Assembly (NCBI GenBank): GCA_002440745.1
Contig: DJVB01000021.1
Coordinates: 1-64,000, forward strand
DNA from: Bacteroidales bacterium UBA6267
Lineage (GTDB): Bacteria; Bacteroidota; Bacteroidia; Bacteroidales; UBA1556
Reading direction: 5' to 3'
DNA length: 64,000 bases
Both the position numbers and the translations under genes were made by a program. Positions 53,013 through 60,536 of this stretch are shown here, piece by piece. Numbering within the stretch: the first letter of the stretch is position 1; each line of letters starts with the position of its first letter. Under the pieces are notes generated by a model. That model saw only the letters and a list, made by a program, of their open reading frames with translations, did not search any database and was not told the origin of the DNA.

Positions 53013-54388
53013 TTGATGCCTCCTATTAAATTATATTGTTGAAATTGATAACTTGTTGATTCTATTGTTTGATCAAAAACTGTCGGATATGAGTTCATGA
53101 AGTTTTCTTTGAACTGCTGTTGAAAAACAATATTTAACTCAAGTCGCTCCGACAAAAGTAGAATAAATTTCAAATCGATGATGCTTCGGATGTCGTCTCT
53201 GACATTATAAACATAATACCCATTATCCAAATATGCGTTTATAAACTTTCCGAGTTTAAGGTCCATTTCGAGCCAAACCTTTGGAGAAGCCCTAAATCCA
53301 ATCTTTTGCCTGAATAATAAATTGGCAACTCCATCTTCCCAATGACCTAAAATATTAGTAACCAAATAAGTACGGAAACTGCCCAAAGGAAAATAAATTA
53401 ACTCGGTTCCTAATTGCATTTGAGTTGTTTGATTTAAATCTGAATAACCGGCTAAAAGGCCGAGATATGCTTTCCTGAATTTAACACCACTTCTTAGACT
53501 TAGAATCATATTCTTTTCTTGAAAACTTAGTGTGTCAAAAATATTGATTGAAGTGTTTGGATCGTTTCCTGTTTTTTGAACGGTATTATAGTCGAAACCG
53601 GAAAGATTGATTGAGGGGTTGAAATAGAACCGCTTGGAATCGTAGTTTAATCCGAAAAACAGATAGGTTTGTTTTACTTTGTAATCGTTTTCTAAGGTGT
53701 CTAAGAAGTTTTTATAAAAGCGATAACGGCCAATTTCCATTCCGGTGAAACCAATTTGATAACTTATGGATGGACTTATAAATCCTTGGATGTCAGCATT
53801 GTAATAATTTTGATCCTGAAACTGGTCTATTTCTTTAAAGTAGTACAGCCTTCGTTCCTTAAAGGCTTTATCTGTTATATTTTCCGAAAAACTAAAACCG
53901 CCTTCCACATAAATTTGTTTTATGAATTTACAGTTTTTCTTGCTACGAATCAGACTGTCAGGATGGTATTTTTTAATAGCATCGGCTCCCCGAAGATTTT
54001 TGGTGTAAAGGTAGGAAAGGTAGAGAGTTTTTATAAGAATGGTGTCGTTAGAAGCAAAGCTGTTTTGGGATAATGCCTTTTCAGAATGATAAATGGCATT
54101 GAGATAATCGTTGGTTTGAAAGGAAGCAATAGCTATGCGATAGTTGAGATAGTAGTAATCAATTCCAGCCTTTTTTGCAAGTTTGCCCTGATATAATACT
54201 TCTTGCCAATCGCCTGACATATAGGCATCATAGCTTTTTTTATCGATGGTTCCGAAATCAAGTTGATTCTGACTGAAAAGCGATAATTGAACTAAGAGAA
54301 GAAAAACTAATGTAAAAAGTAGAGAAACTCTTTTTGTTAAATGAGTTTCACCTTTTAAAAAAATTGCTATGATATATTTCTTTCTCAT
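53000..54388 (-). CDS. Envelope protein: TPR-like N-terminus and predicted beta-barrel
   Basis: 462 aa. Hydrophobic signal at ~20-40 (RVSLLFTLVFLLLVQLSLFSQ) behind an unusually long basic leader. Residues ~55-150 are helical and TPR-like (YDAYMSGDWQEVLYQGKLAKKAGIDYYYLNYRIAIASF). From ~165 to the end strands alternate (YVEGGFSFSENI, SPSISYQIGFTGMEIGRY, YLFFGLNYDSKRFYFNPSINLSGFDYN) and the protein ends in WTF, as in outer-membrane barrels with a C-terminal Phe. Starts inside the stop of the transporter/M23 gene (ATGA). Function unknown. Confidence 0.78.
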   Translation of the reverse strand: MRKKYIIAIFLKGETHLTKRVSLLFTLVFLLLVQLSLFSQNQLDFGTIDKKSYDAYMSGDWQEVLYQGKLAKKAGIDYYYLNYRIAIASFQTNDYLNAIYHSEKALSQNSFASNDTILIKTLYLSYLYTKNLRGADAIKKYHPDSLIRSKKNCKFIKQIYVEGGFSFSENITDKAFKERRLYYFKEIDQFQDQNYYNADIQGFISPSISYQIGFTGMEIGRYRFYKNFLDTLENDYKVKQTYLFFGLNYDSKRFYFNPSINLSGFDYNTVQKTGNDPNTSINIFDTLSFQEKNMILSLRSGVKFRKAYLGLLAGYSDLNQTTQMQLGTELIYFPLGSFRTYLVTNILGHWEDGVANLLFRQKIGFRASPKVWLEMDLKLGKFINAYLDNGYYVYNVRDDIRSIIDLKFILLLSERLELNIVFQQQFKENFMNSYPTVFDQTIESTSYQFQQYNLIGGIKWTF

Positions 54389-56550
54389 TCTCTTATAAAT
54401 GAATAAGTTGTTGAATTATTGCCAATGATTAAATCCCACTCAGCAATCCCCTTCATGTCAATTCTAAACTCGTTTTGATAGGTTTGTTTTCTGCTAAAGG
54501 TAATGGTTGATTGAAGTTTGATGGAGCTTTCGTCAAAGTATTGCTGATTTTCTATGTATTCTAATTTGAAAATCGGTTTGATAAAAATGTAAAAAGGGGC
54601 AATAAAATCTTGGAGGAAGGTTTTAAAATTCCTAAAAATATTTGCAGGAAGATAATCTTCGATGATTAGTTGTTGGTTCCAAACAAAAACTACTTGATAG
54701 GCAGCAAGATAAAACTTAAATAGTGCTGATTTTTTGTCGCCTTCAAAAGCTGTGAAGGAGATTTTATTGTCGTTTTTTACAAAGAAAGCTTTGGATTGTG
54801 TTTGGACACAATAGAGATACGTATTGTTGAAATAGTCGATTTCGGTTTTCCATACCAAAGTTTGGTTCTCTGCTTGTAAGTTCAATTCCTGTCCGGGAAT
54901 AAAACCGAAGGCCTTTTTCAGAGCTTGATTCACTTCAGCGTTTTTGATAGTTTGATTGTGTTTGGGTACGGAATTAATCAAGATGGTTTCTTTAGAGTCT
55001 TCGCTAACAACGTAGTTTCCAAAAGGATGTTTGAGTGTTTCAGAGCCAATATATGGAGTGGCTTGCAGTTGAAAATGCAGATGTGGATAAGGCGACCGTC
55101 CGCTATTTCCAACCACTGCTATTGGTTGTCCTTTACGAACGTATTCTCCTATAGATACGCGAAAACTTCCTTTTTTTAAGTGGCTCATTTGCGAATAAAG
55201 CTGCGTGTCGTGCCGAATCACAATGCTGTTGCCCCAATTCTGTTTAAGGTTCACATCTCCAATGTCGTTGTCTTCTATGCCATCCTCAATTTGTTCCACA
55301 AAACCATCTGCAGGTGCAATAACGACCTTATTATAACAGTGATAATCAGTTAGATGTAAGCCGTCTCCAATAAATTCTTTTCCATTTTCTTCAATCACAA
55401 AGTCCCAAGCGTGTTGCCATTTTCCTTTATGAGTATATTCTCCGTCGTGGGCTTGTGAGATTTTCCATTGTCCAAAAAATGGTAAACTGATACTTACTAA
55501 AGGTTGACCAAAAAACCTGTCTTTGAAGTTTTTAAAACTGTAAAGGTTTTTCTCCGGCGAATTTTTCTGAATAATCACTAATTGAAGTCCCCGTTCAATT
55601 TTTTCACGGAAAGCCAAAGCATAAAGAAACATAATCACCGTTATGTTAAATGGCAAAGCATAAGTTGAAAGCCCCATTGGAATCAAAATGCTGTTGGTCC
55701 CAGTCATTATAAAGCTGATAATCGGAGTCAGCAAAATGACCCAGAGGAAAGATAAAAGAGATGGCACGATAAAAAAGCCGCCGATTGCAATAGCTGACAG
55801 AATGTAGTTGAATCCGATATACGAATAATGCAATTCGGTAAAATCGGCTCCAACAATTGAATAATAAAGGTATGCACTGTAAAAGCCAACAAGCGAAAGC
55901 ACGAAAGAAATTCGTGAAACAATGAGCAAACCAAGTGCGATTAGAAGCCCTGCGTAGATATTATACTGAAAAAAGATAGCAGCCAACGACAGGAAGTAGG
56001 TTTTGAGGGAAAGAGCAATCGGATAGTTTTCGATTGCCTTATGCCACGATAGTGCAGTGGTATTGAAGTTATAAGCTATGTCGTTATATAAGTAAACCCC
56101 TGATGAATTTATTTCTAAGCCTGTAAACTGATGACTAGCCAATGAGGTTATCCATAGCCCTATTAGGAAAGGTAAGCTCAGAAATGGAAGTTTGTATTTC
56201 ATCAGCCATCCTTCAAAAATTAGGGTGACGAGAAGGGTGAGAATTGCTGCAAAGATGAGCACCAAAAACAATATCAAATTGAACTGATAATATACTCCAA
56301 GACCCAAACCAACAAGCAAAACATTAAAACCATATTGTCCTGAAATGATTTTAGTCCGATTGATGCTCAATGCCAACGCTACAAGATTTGCCACTACTAT
56401 GGAAATCAGGCCTGATAATCCGGCAGAAAGATTGAAAAAGGAAACTGCAAGGAGTAAAAAACCAAAGAGCATCCTGTCAGAAAAAAATATTTGGGAATAC
56501 GATAACAGGATACTCCTTAAAGCCTGAAATAAAATGGTTCTAAATTTCAT
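54385..56550 (-). CDS. Fusion: urea-transporter-like membrane domain plus M23 metallopeptidase
   Basis: 721 aa. Residues ~1-310 hold about ten membrane helices with urea-transporter-like features (FFSDRMLFGFLLLAVSFFNLSAGLSG, GFNVLLVGLGLGVYYQF, IPMGLSTYALPFNI). Residues ~370-510 are an M23/LytM-type domain: THKGKWQHAWDF (first metal-ligand region), APADGFVEQIEDG, NSIVIRHDTQLYSQMSHLKKGSFRVSIGEYVRKGQPIAVVGNSGRSPYPHLHFQLQ with the HxH ligand pair. About 200 C-terminal residues are unassigned. All metal-binding positions appear present. The fusion suggests transport of a small solute coupled to a peptidase acting on peptidoglycan or a peptide. Confidence 0.85.
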   Translation of the reverse strand: MKFRTILFQALRSILLSYSQIFFSDRMLFGFLLLAVSFFNLSAGLSGLISIVVANLVALALSINRTKIISGQYGFNVLLVGLGLGVYYQFNLILFLVLIFAAILTLLVTLIFEGWLMKYKLPFLSLPFLIGLWITSLASHQFTGLEINSSGVYLYNDIAYNFNTTALSWHKAIENYPIALSLKTYFLSLAAIFFQYNIYAGLLIALGLLIVSRISFVLSLVGFYSAYLYYSIVGADFTELHYSYIGFNYILSAIAIGGFFIVPSLLSFLWVILLTPIISFIMTGTNSILIPMGLSTYALPFNITVIMFLYALAFREKIERGLQLVIIQKNSPEKNLYSFKNFKDRFFGQPLVSISLPFFGQWKISQAHDGEYTHKGKWQHAWDFVIEENGKEFIGDGLHLTDYHCYNKVVIAPADGFVEQIEDGIEDNDIGDVNLKQNWGNSIVIRHDTQLYSQMSHLKKGSFRVSIGEYVRKGQPIAVVGNSGRSPYPHLHFQLQATPYIGSETLKHPFGNYVVSEDSKETILINSVPKHNQTIKNAEVNQALKKAFGFIPGQELNLQAENQTLVWKTEIDYFNNTYLYCVQTQSKAFFVKNDNKISFTAFEGDKKSALFKFYLAAYQVVFVWNQQLIIEDYLPANIFRNFKTFLQDFIAPFYIFIKPIFKLEYIENQQYFDESSIKLQSTITFSRKQTYQNEFRIDMKGIAEWDLIIGNNSTTYSFIRE

Positions 56551-56591
56551 GAGGGCGAAATTAATTAAATGTTGTTTTGCTCCTCTAAAAA

Positions 56592-57950
56592 TTACAGTTT
56601 GAAATCAGTAAGATGTTTTGGCATTCCTTCATAATCAGAAATGGAATTCATCGACTCTCCTTTTCGTATCACGTGGATTTTTCCTTCCAAATCTATCATC
56701 ACCACTTTTGGCCTCAAGGTGATGAACTGCATCCATTGGGTCATATTATATGCTCCAACGTGGTGAACTACAACATGATCTCCTGGATTAAGCAGCGGGA
56801 GTTCAACATTTTCGCGAATCACATCAATATTCATGCATAGCGGGCCATATAGCATGGTGTTTTCGGTATGATGAGTGAATTCCTGCGCCGGTGTAATTTT
56901 ATGCTGATACCAAAAGCTTGTAAAGAGAATGTTCACTCCAATATCGAGAATGGTATTCCGTTTCCCTATGCTGCTTCTTTTGTTGGCAATAACAGTTCCT
57001 AATAAAAATCCGGCTTCATCAATCAAAGCGCGACCGGTTTCTAAAAATAGCCACGGCAAATGGTCAGGAGATATATTACTGTTTATCAGTGCCGAAGTGA
57101 TTTTTTCTGCATAATCATCAAAGCTGGGATTGGTGTCGCTTCCGGGCAGATAGGCTCCTTTTAAGGTGTTCTTTCCTGCAAAACCGCCTCCTAAATCAAT
57201 ATACTTCACATGATGGTTGTATTTCTGTTGAAGTCCAACGGCAAGGTCGGCAAGTTTGGCGGCAGCAATACCATAAGGCTCAGCAGTCATCATATAGGTT
57301 CCAATATGGCAATGAAGCCCAACCAAATCCATCTTTTTGGAAATCATAATTTTATTCAAGGCATCCCACGCTTGGCCATTTTCATAATTGAAACCAAACC
57401 TATCCCACATAGGATAAACGCCGGTGTCCATATTCACTCGGATAGCTACTTGAGGGCGAAGTCCGGTTTCGTCTGCCAATTCAAGAATTGTATAATACTC
57501 ATCTAAATGATCGATATGAATCAAAGATTTGTTGTCAATAGCTTTTTTAAGGTCATCTCTTGTTTTATCGGGTCCGTTGAAGATGATTTTATTGCCTGGA
57601 ATTCCATTATTCAGGGCTTTGTCATACTCAAATCCACTCACTACTTCTGCCCAACTTCCTTCTTGGTGAAATACGTTGCAAATTGCTGACAGATAATTGG
57701 TTTTATACGACCACGCAAATTGAACTTTCGGATAACGAATCGCGAATGCTCTCATAGCATCTTTGTAAACTTGGCGTATGGTTTTTTCGGATATCACAAA
57801 AACCGGACTGCCATGTTCCTTGATGATGTCTTTTACGGCTACACCATCAATATGGGTCATTGGTTTATACTCACTTCTTAATCCAAATTTATTTGGCATT
57901 TCGTTTTCAATCCTTTTGATTGACGGCCTTTCATATTTCTTTTTGCTCAT
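56592..57950 (-). CDS. Fold-III PLP decarboxylase homologue (LysA / amino-acid decarboxylase superfamily)
   Basis: 452 aa. Alanine-racemase-like TIM barrel then a beta domain. PLP-lysine region FAWSYKTNYLSAICNVFH, GLHCHIGTYM, VKYIDLGGGFAGK (phosphate loop), LFLETGRALIDEAGFLLG, then the C-terminal YGPLCMNIDVI (GPxCxxxD as in diaminopimelate decarboxylase) and GAYNMTQWMQF. Hence probably a decarboxylase of a D-centred diamino acid or a modified amino acid or peptide, not necessarily LysA itself. Located 21 bp after the ATP-grasp gene in the same operon. Confidence 0.85.
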   Translation of the reverse strand: MSKKKYERPSIKRIENEMPNKFGLRSEYKPMTHIDGVAVKDIIKEHGSPVFVISEKTIRQVYKDAMRAFAIRYPKVQFAWSYKTNYLSAICNVFHQEGSWAEVVSGFEYDKALNNGIPGNKIIFNGPDKTRDDLKKAIDNKSLIHIDHLDEYYTILELADETGLRPQVAIRVNMDTGVYPMWDRFGFNYENGQAWDALNKIMISKKMDLVGLHCHIGTYMMTAEPYGIAAAKLADLAVGLQQKYNHHVKYIDLGGGFAGKNTLKGAYLPGSDTNPSFDDYAEKITSALINSNISPDHLPWLFLETGRALIDEAGFLLGTVIANKRSSIGKRNTILDIGVNILFTSFWYQHKITPAQEFTHHTENTMLYGPLCMNIDVIRENVELPLLNPGDHVVVHHVGAYNMTQWMQFITLRPKVVMIDLEGKIHVIRKGESMNSISDYEGMPKHLTDFKL

Positions 57951-57971
57951 AAAGCTTTGTTATTTAATATT

Positions 57972-59021
57972 TTATAATTCTCCAAAAGTGGATATTTGTT
58001 GAAATTCAGCAATGTCTAAAACCATATCCCAACTATATCTGATAAACATTTTTGAGGTTTGGTACGATTCAAAAGGCTCAACTGCCTGATCTAAGGCAAG
58101 GTTCACAATCGCCTCTGGAATATTTTGCCCCACTCCGACTGCAAGATAAATCCATGCAGGCATTCTCGGGTTTATCTCCAAAAGATAATAATCGCCTTCG
58201 GGATCTTTCATAAGCTCCAACTCAAATGGCCCTCGCCATGAAGTGCTTTTTAGAAAATGCCGCGTAAGTTCGATGATGTTTTCATCAGTTATAGTTATGC
58301 CTCCCCACGCTTTTCCTTTGTCGGTAATATATTGTTTGCGCATGGGAACGGCAGCAATCATATTCCCTTTTCCATCACCCAATCCGGTCACGTTATACTC
58401 ATTTCCTTTTACAAATTGTTGAATGATAATCGGTAATCCCCATTTAGAACTTATCTTATGAAAAAAGGTGGTTGCCTGTTGAGGGGTATGAGCCACATAA
58501 GCGTCATAATATTTTCCTTTGACTAATAAAGGATAGGAAAACTCGTCATGCAACGAATAAATTTCTCCGGCATCATAAAGAGCTTTGCTATGTGGTACTT
58601 TGATGTTATAATCTTTTCCGAATTTTGGTAGATTGATTTTTTGTCGTTCCTCAAATTGGTTAATTTCCGGTAGAAAAAGCTTGATTCCTAATTTATTAAG
58701 CTCTTTTTCCAATTTCATGAAAGAATAGAGTTCGGCGTCGAAGTTGGGGATAATTACGTCAATGTTTTCAACGGAATGAATATATTTTATCCTTTCTAAC
58801 AATGTTTCTGTGCCGGTTGTAGGATAGGGGATTTGGTAGCTTTTTGCAAATAAATCATGCAAATAAATACCGGGCTCTAAGGATTCGTAACTTAATCCGA
58901 TGATATTTGCATCGAACGATTTAGCTTCTTTTAGGCCACGTGCAACTGCCACTCCCGGCCCAGGGCTGTCAATGGCATTTAATCCTGTAACAGCGATGGT
59001 TAGTGGCTTCAGATTAGTCAT
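57972..59021 (-). CDS. ATP-grasp ligase (carbamoyl-phosphate-synthase-like)
   Basis: 349 aa. N-terminal Rossmann-like domain (IAVTGLNAIDSPGPGVAVARGL, IDVIIPNFDAELYSFMKLEKEL), then an ATP-grasp fold: YPLLVKGKYYDAYVAHTP (ATP lysine), PIIIQQFVKGNEYNVTGLGDG, GPFELELMKDPEGDYYLLEINPRMPAWIYLAVGVG with the metal-binding E/N pair. Such enzymes join a carboxylate to an amine or other nucleophile through an acyl-phosphate. Its start overlaps the PqqD-like gene by 8 bp, so the two are produced together; RRE-type proteins often present peptides to their enzymes. Confidence 0.88.
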   Translation of the reverse strand: MTNLKPLTIAVTGLNAIDSPGPGVAVARGLKEAKSFDANIIGLSYESLEPGIYLHDLFAKSYQIPYPTTGTETLLERIKYIHSVENIDVIIPNFDAELYSFMKLEKELNKLGIKLFLPEINQFEERQKINLPKFGKDYNIKVPHSKALYDAGEIYSLHDEFSYPLLVKGKYYDAYVAHTPQQATTFFHKISSKWGLPIIIQQFVKGNEYNVTGLGDGKGNMIAAVPMRKQYITDKGKAWGGITITDENIIELTRHFLKSTSWRGPFELELMKDPEGDYYLLEINPRMPAWIYLAVGVGQNIPEAIVNLALDQAVEPFESYQTSKMFIRYSWDMVLDIAEFQQISTFGEL

Positions 59022-59268
59022 TTTTACTGTTTTCTAAAATCCCGTACTGAGTTAGAGTTCCCTTAAAGTCTTCGATGTCACGTTCTAAAATAGATAAACT
59101 CACATCAAAATCTTGACTTATCTCTTGGGTCATTTCTTCAAGACTTTTTCCATCTTTAACCATTTTTAGTATGGCTACCCCCATTGGATTTAGTGAAAAC
59201 GATTCACCGGTAGCCGGATTCAGCAAAAAACCGGAATCGCTTATAGCAATATTGCTCTTAATTCTCAT
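59014..59268 (-). CDS. PqqD-like small protein (RRE-type peptide chaperone candidate)
   Basis: 84 aa from ATG 59268 (MRIKSNIAISDSGF); the longer frame begins at a TTG inside the -7 element. PqqD pattern: DSGFLLNPATGESFSLNPMGVAILKMVKDGKSLEEMTQEISQDFDVSLSILERDIEDFKGTLTQYGIL, i.e. a three-strand wing with three helices, where PqqD and RiPP recognition elements bind leader peptides. No radical-SAM enzyme follows; the next gene is an ATP-grasp ligase. I see no precursor peptide gene in the flanks, so the peptide partner, if any, is unknown. Confidence 0.82.
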   Translation of the reverse strand: MRIKSNIAISDSGFLLNPATGESFSLNPMGVAILKMVKDGKSLEEMTQEISQDFDVSLSILERDIEDFKGTLTQYGILENSKND

Positions 59269-59303
59269 ATCTTTATTTGTTATTGGTTCTGTAAAAACTA
59301 TTT

Positions 59304-59311
59304 GCAAACTT
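59304..59311 (-). promoter_or_regulatory. -7 element of the PqqD/ATP-grasp operon
   Basis: Minus strand TAAGTTTG followed by CAAATAG, 36 bp before ATG 59268. Confidence 0.6.
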
Positions 59312-59458
59312 AATAAGTTAGCATTTAGTAGCGAAGAAATTTTTCAATTGACTGAATTTTTCGCAACAATGCTAATGGACACATTAAGAAAAAAAAACTT
59401 GCACGTTTTGAAACATTTTTTAAGAATAAAGAAAAATGGAAGGCAGGACGGAAAATAC

Positions 59459-59466
59459 TAACTTTG
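59459..59466 (+). promoter_or_regulatory. -7 element of the lytic transglycosylase gene
   Basis: TAACTTTG followed by CGGC, about 83 bp before ATG 59549; long leader, mostly T-rich. Confidence 0.5.
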
Positions 59467-59548
59467 CGGCTCGTCACAATATCTTTGTTTTTTATCTATA
59501 TTGTTGATATTCAATATGTAATATTTTTTTGACAACTTTTTATTCCTT

Positions 59549-60535
59549 ATGAAATTTTTAAAGATTCTAATTCTTGTTTTTCTTGTTATATCGATTCCAA
59601 TCCTATATATTGCTTTCGACTCTTCGGATAAGGTTCTTGATAATGCCTATAATGAGCATTACCAAAAGGATTATCGAATTTATAACCCACCAATTCCTGA
59701 AAAAATGGATTTTGCCGGTGAGTCATTGCCTTTGGATATTTTTTACGTGGCTGAAAGTTTCGAACGCGAGATATTAGTTAATACATATTGGCATTCCAAT
59801 GCGATTTTGGTTTTTAAACGTGCAAACAGATGGTTTCCTTTGATTGAGCCGATTTTAAAAGAGAATAATATTCCGGACGATTTTAAATATTTGGCTGTTA
59901 TTGAAAGTGGATTGACAAACGCTACATCACCGGCAGGTGCAAAGGGATTTTGGCAGTTTATGAAATCAACTGCCAATCAGTATGGTTTGGAAGTCAATGA
60001 TGAAGTAGATGAGCGATTACATGTTGAGAAAGCTACTTATGCCGCTTGTCGGTATTTAAAAGATGCTTATGCAAAATATGGTAATTGGGTTTCGGTGGCG
60101 GCGTCTTATAATATGGGCATGGGAGGACTTTCCAATCAAATGTCGCGACAGGGGGAAAGCTCCTATTTCGATTTGTCACTCAACAGTGAAACAGCAAGAT
60201 ATGTATATCGAATTGCTGCATTGAAGGCGATTTTTGAAGCGCCGAAAAGCTATGGTTTTTATCTAAAACCATCGGATTTATATCCCAAGCTTACTTACAA
60301 TTTGATTTCATTAGATAGCGCGGTAAATGATTTTTCGGATTACGCTAAGAGTTTTAATATCAGTTATAGAATGCTTAAAGAATTAAATCCCTGGCTTTTA
60401 TCAACAAAATTGACAAACAAAAGCAGGAAGGTTTATCAAATAAAAATTCCAGATAAGGAGATGTTGGATTATTCTAAATTGAAGGGGAGAATGTCGGATA
60501 AAATAGGGATTTTTGGAGATGAAAATGGGGAATAA
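59549..60535 (+). CDS. Lytic transglycosylase (SLT family)
   Basis: 328 aa with an N-terminal signal or anchor segment (~4-23). SLT domain (~95-235): FKYLAVIESGLTNATSPAGAKGFWQFM (catalytic Glu in IESGL), then YAACRYLKDAYAKYGNWVSVAASYNMGMGGLSNQM, the MltD-like signature. The C-terminus (FNISYRMLKELNPWLLSTKLTN...YQIKIPDKE) resembles a single LysM. It cleaves peptidoglycan glycan strands to anhydromuropeptides. Directly upstream of uvrA. Confidence 0.92.
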   Translation: MKFLKILILVFLVISIPILYIAFDSSDKVLDNAYNEHYQKDYRIYNPPIPEKMDFAGESLPLDIFYVAESFEREILVNTYWHSNAILVFKRANRWFPLIEPILKENNIPDDFKYLAVIESGLTNATSPAGAKGFWQFMKSTANQYGLEVNDEVDERLHVEKATYAACRYLKDAYAKYGNWVSVAASYNMGMGGLSNQMSRQGESSYFDLSLNSETARYVYRIAALKAIFEAPKSYGFYLKPSDLYPKLTYNLISLDSAVNDFSDYAKSFNISYRMLKELNPWLLSTKLTNKSRKVYQIKIPDKEMLDYSKLKGRMSDKIGIFGDENGE

Positions 60536-60536
60536 T

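Noticed and set aside
59171..59461. Plus-strand frame opposite the PqqD-like gene
   Set aside because: Antisense to a gene with recognised fold; its composition is that of a shadow frame without a promoter.
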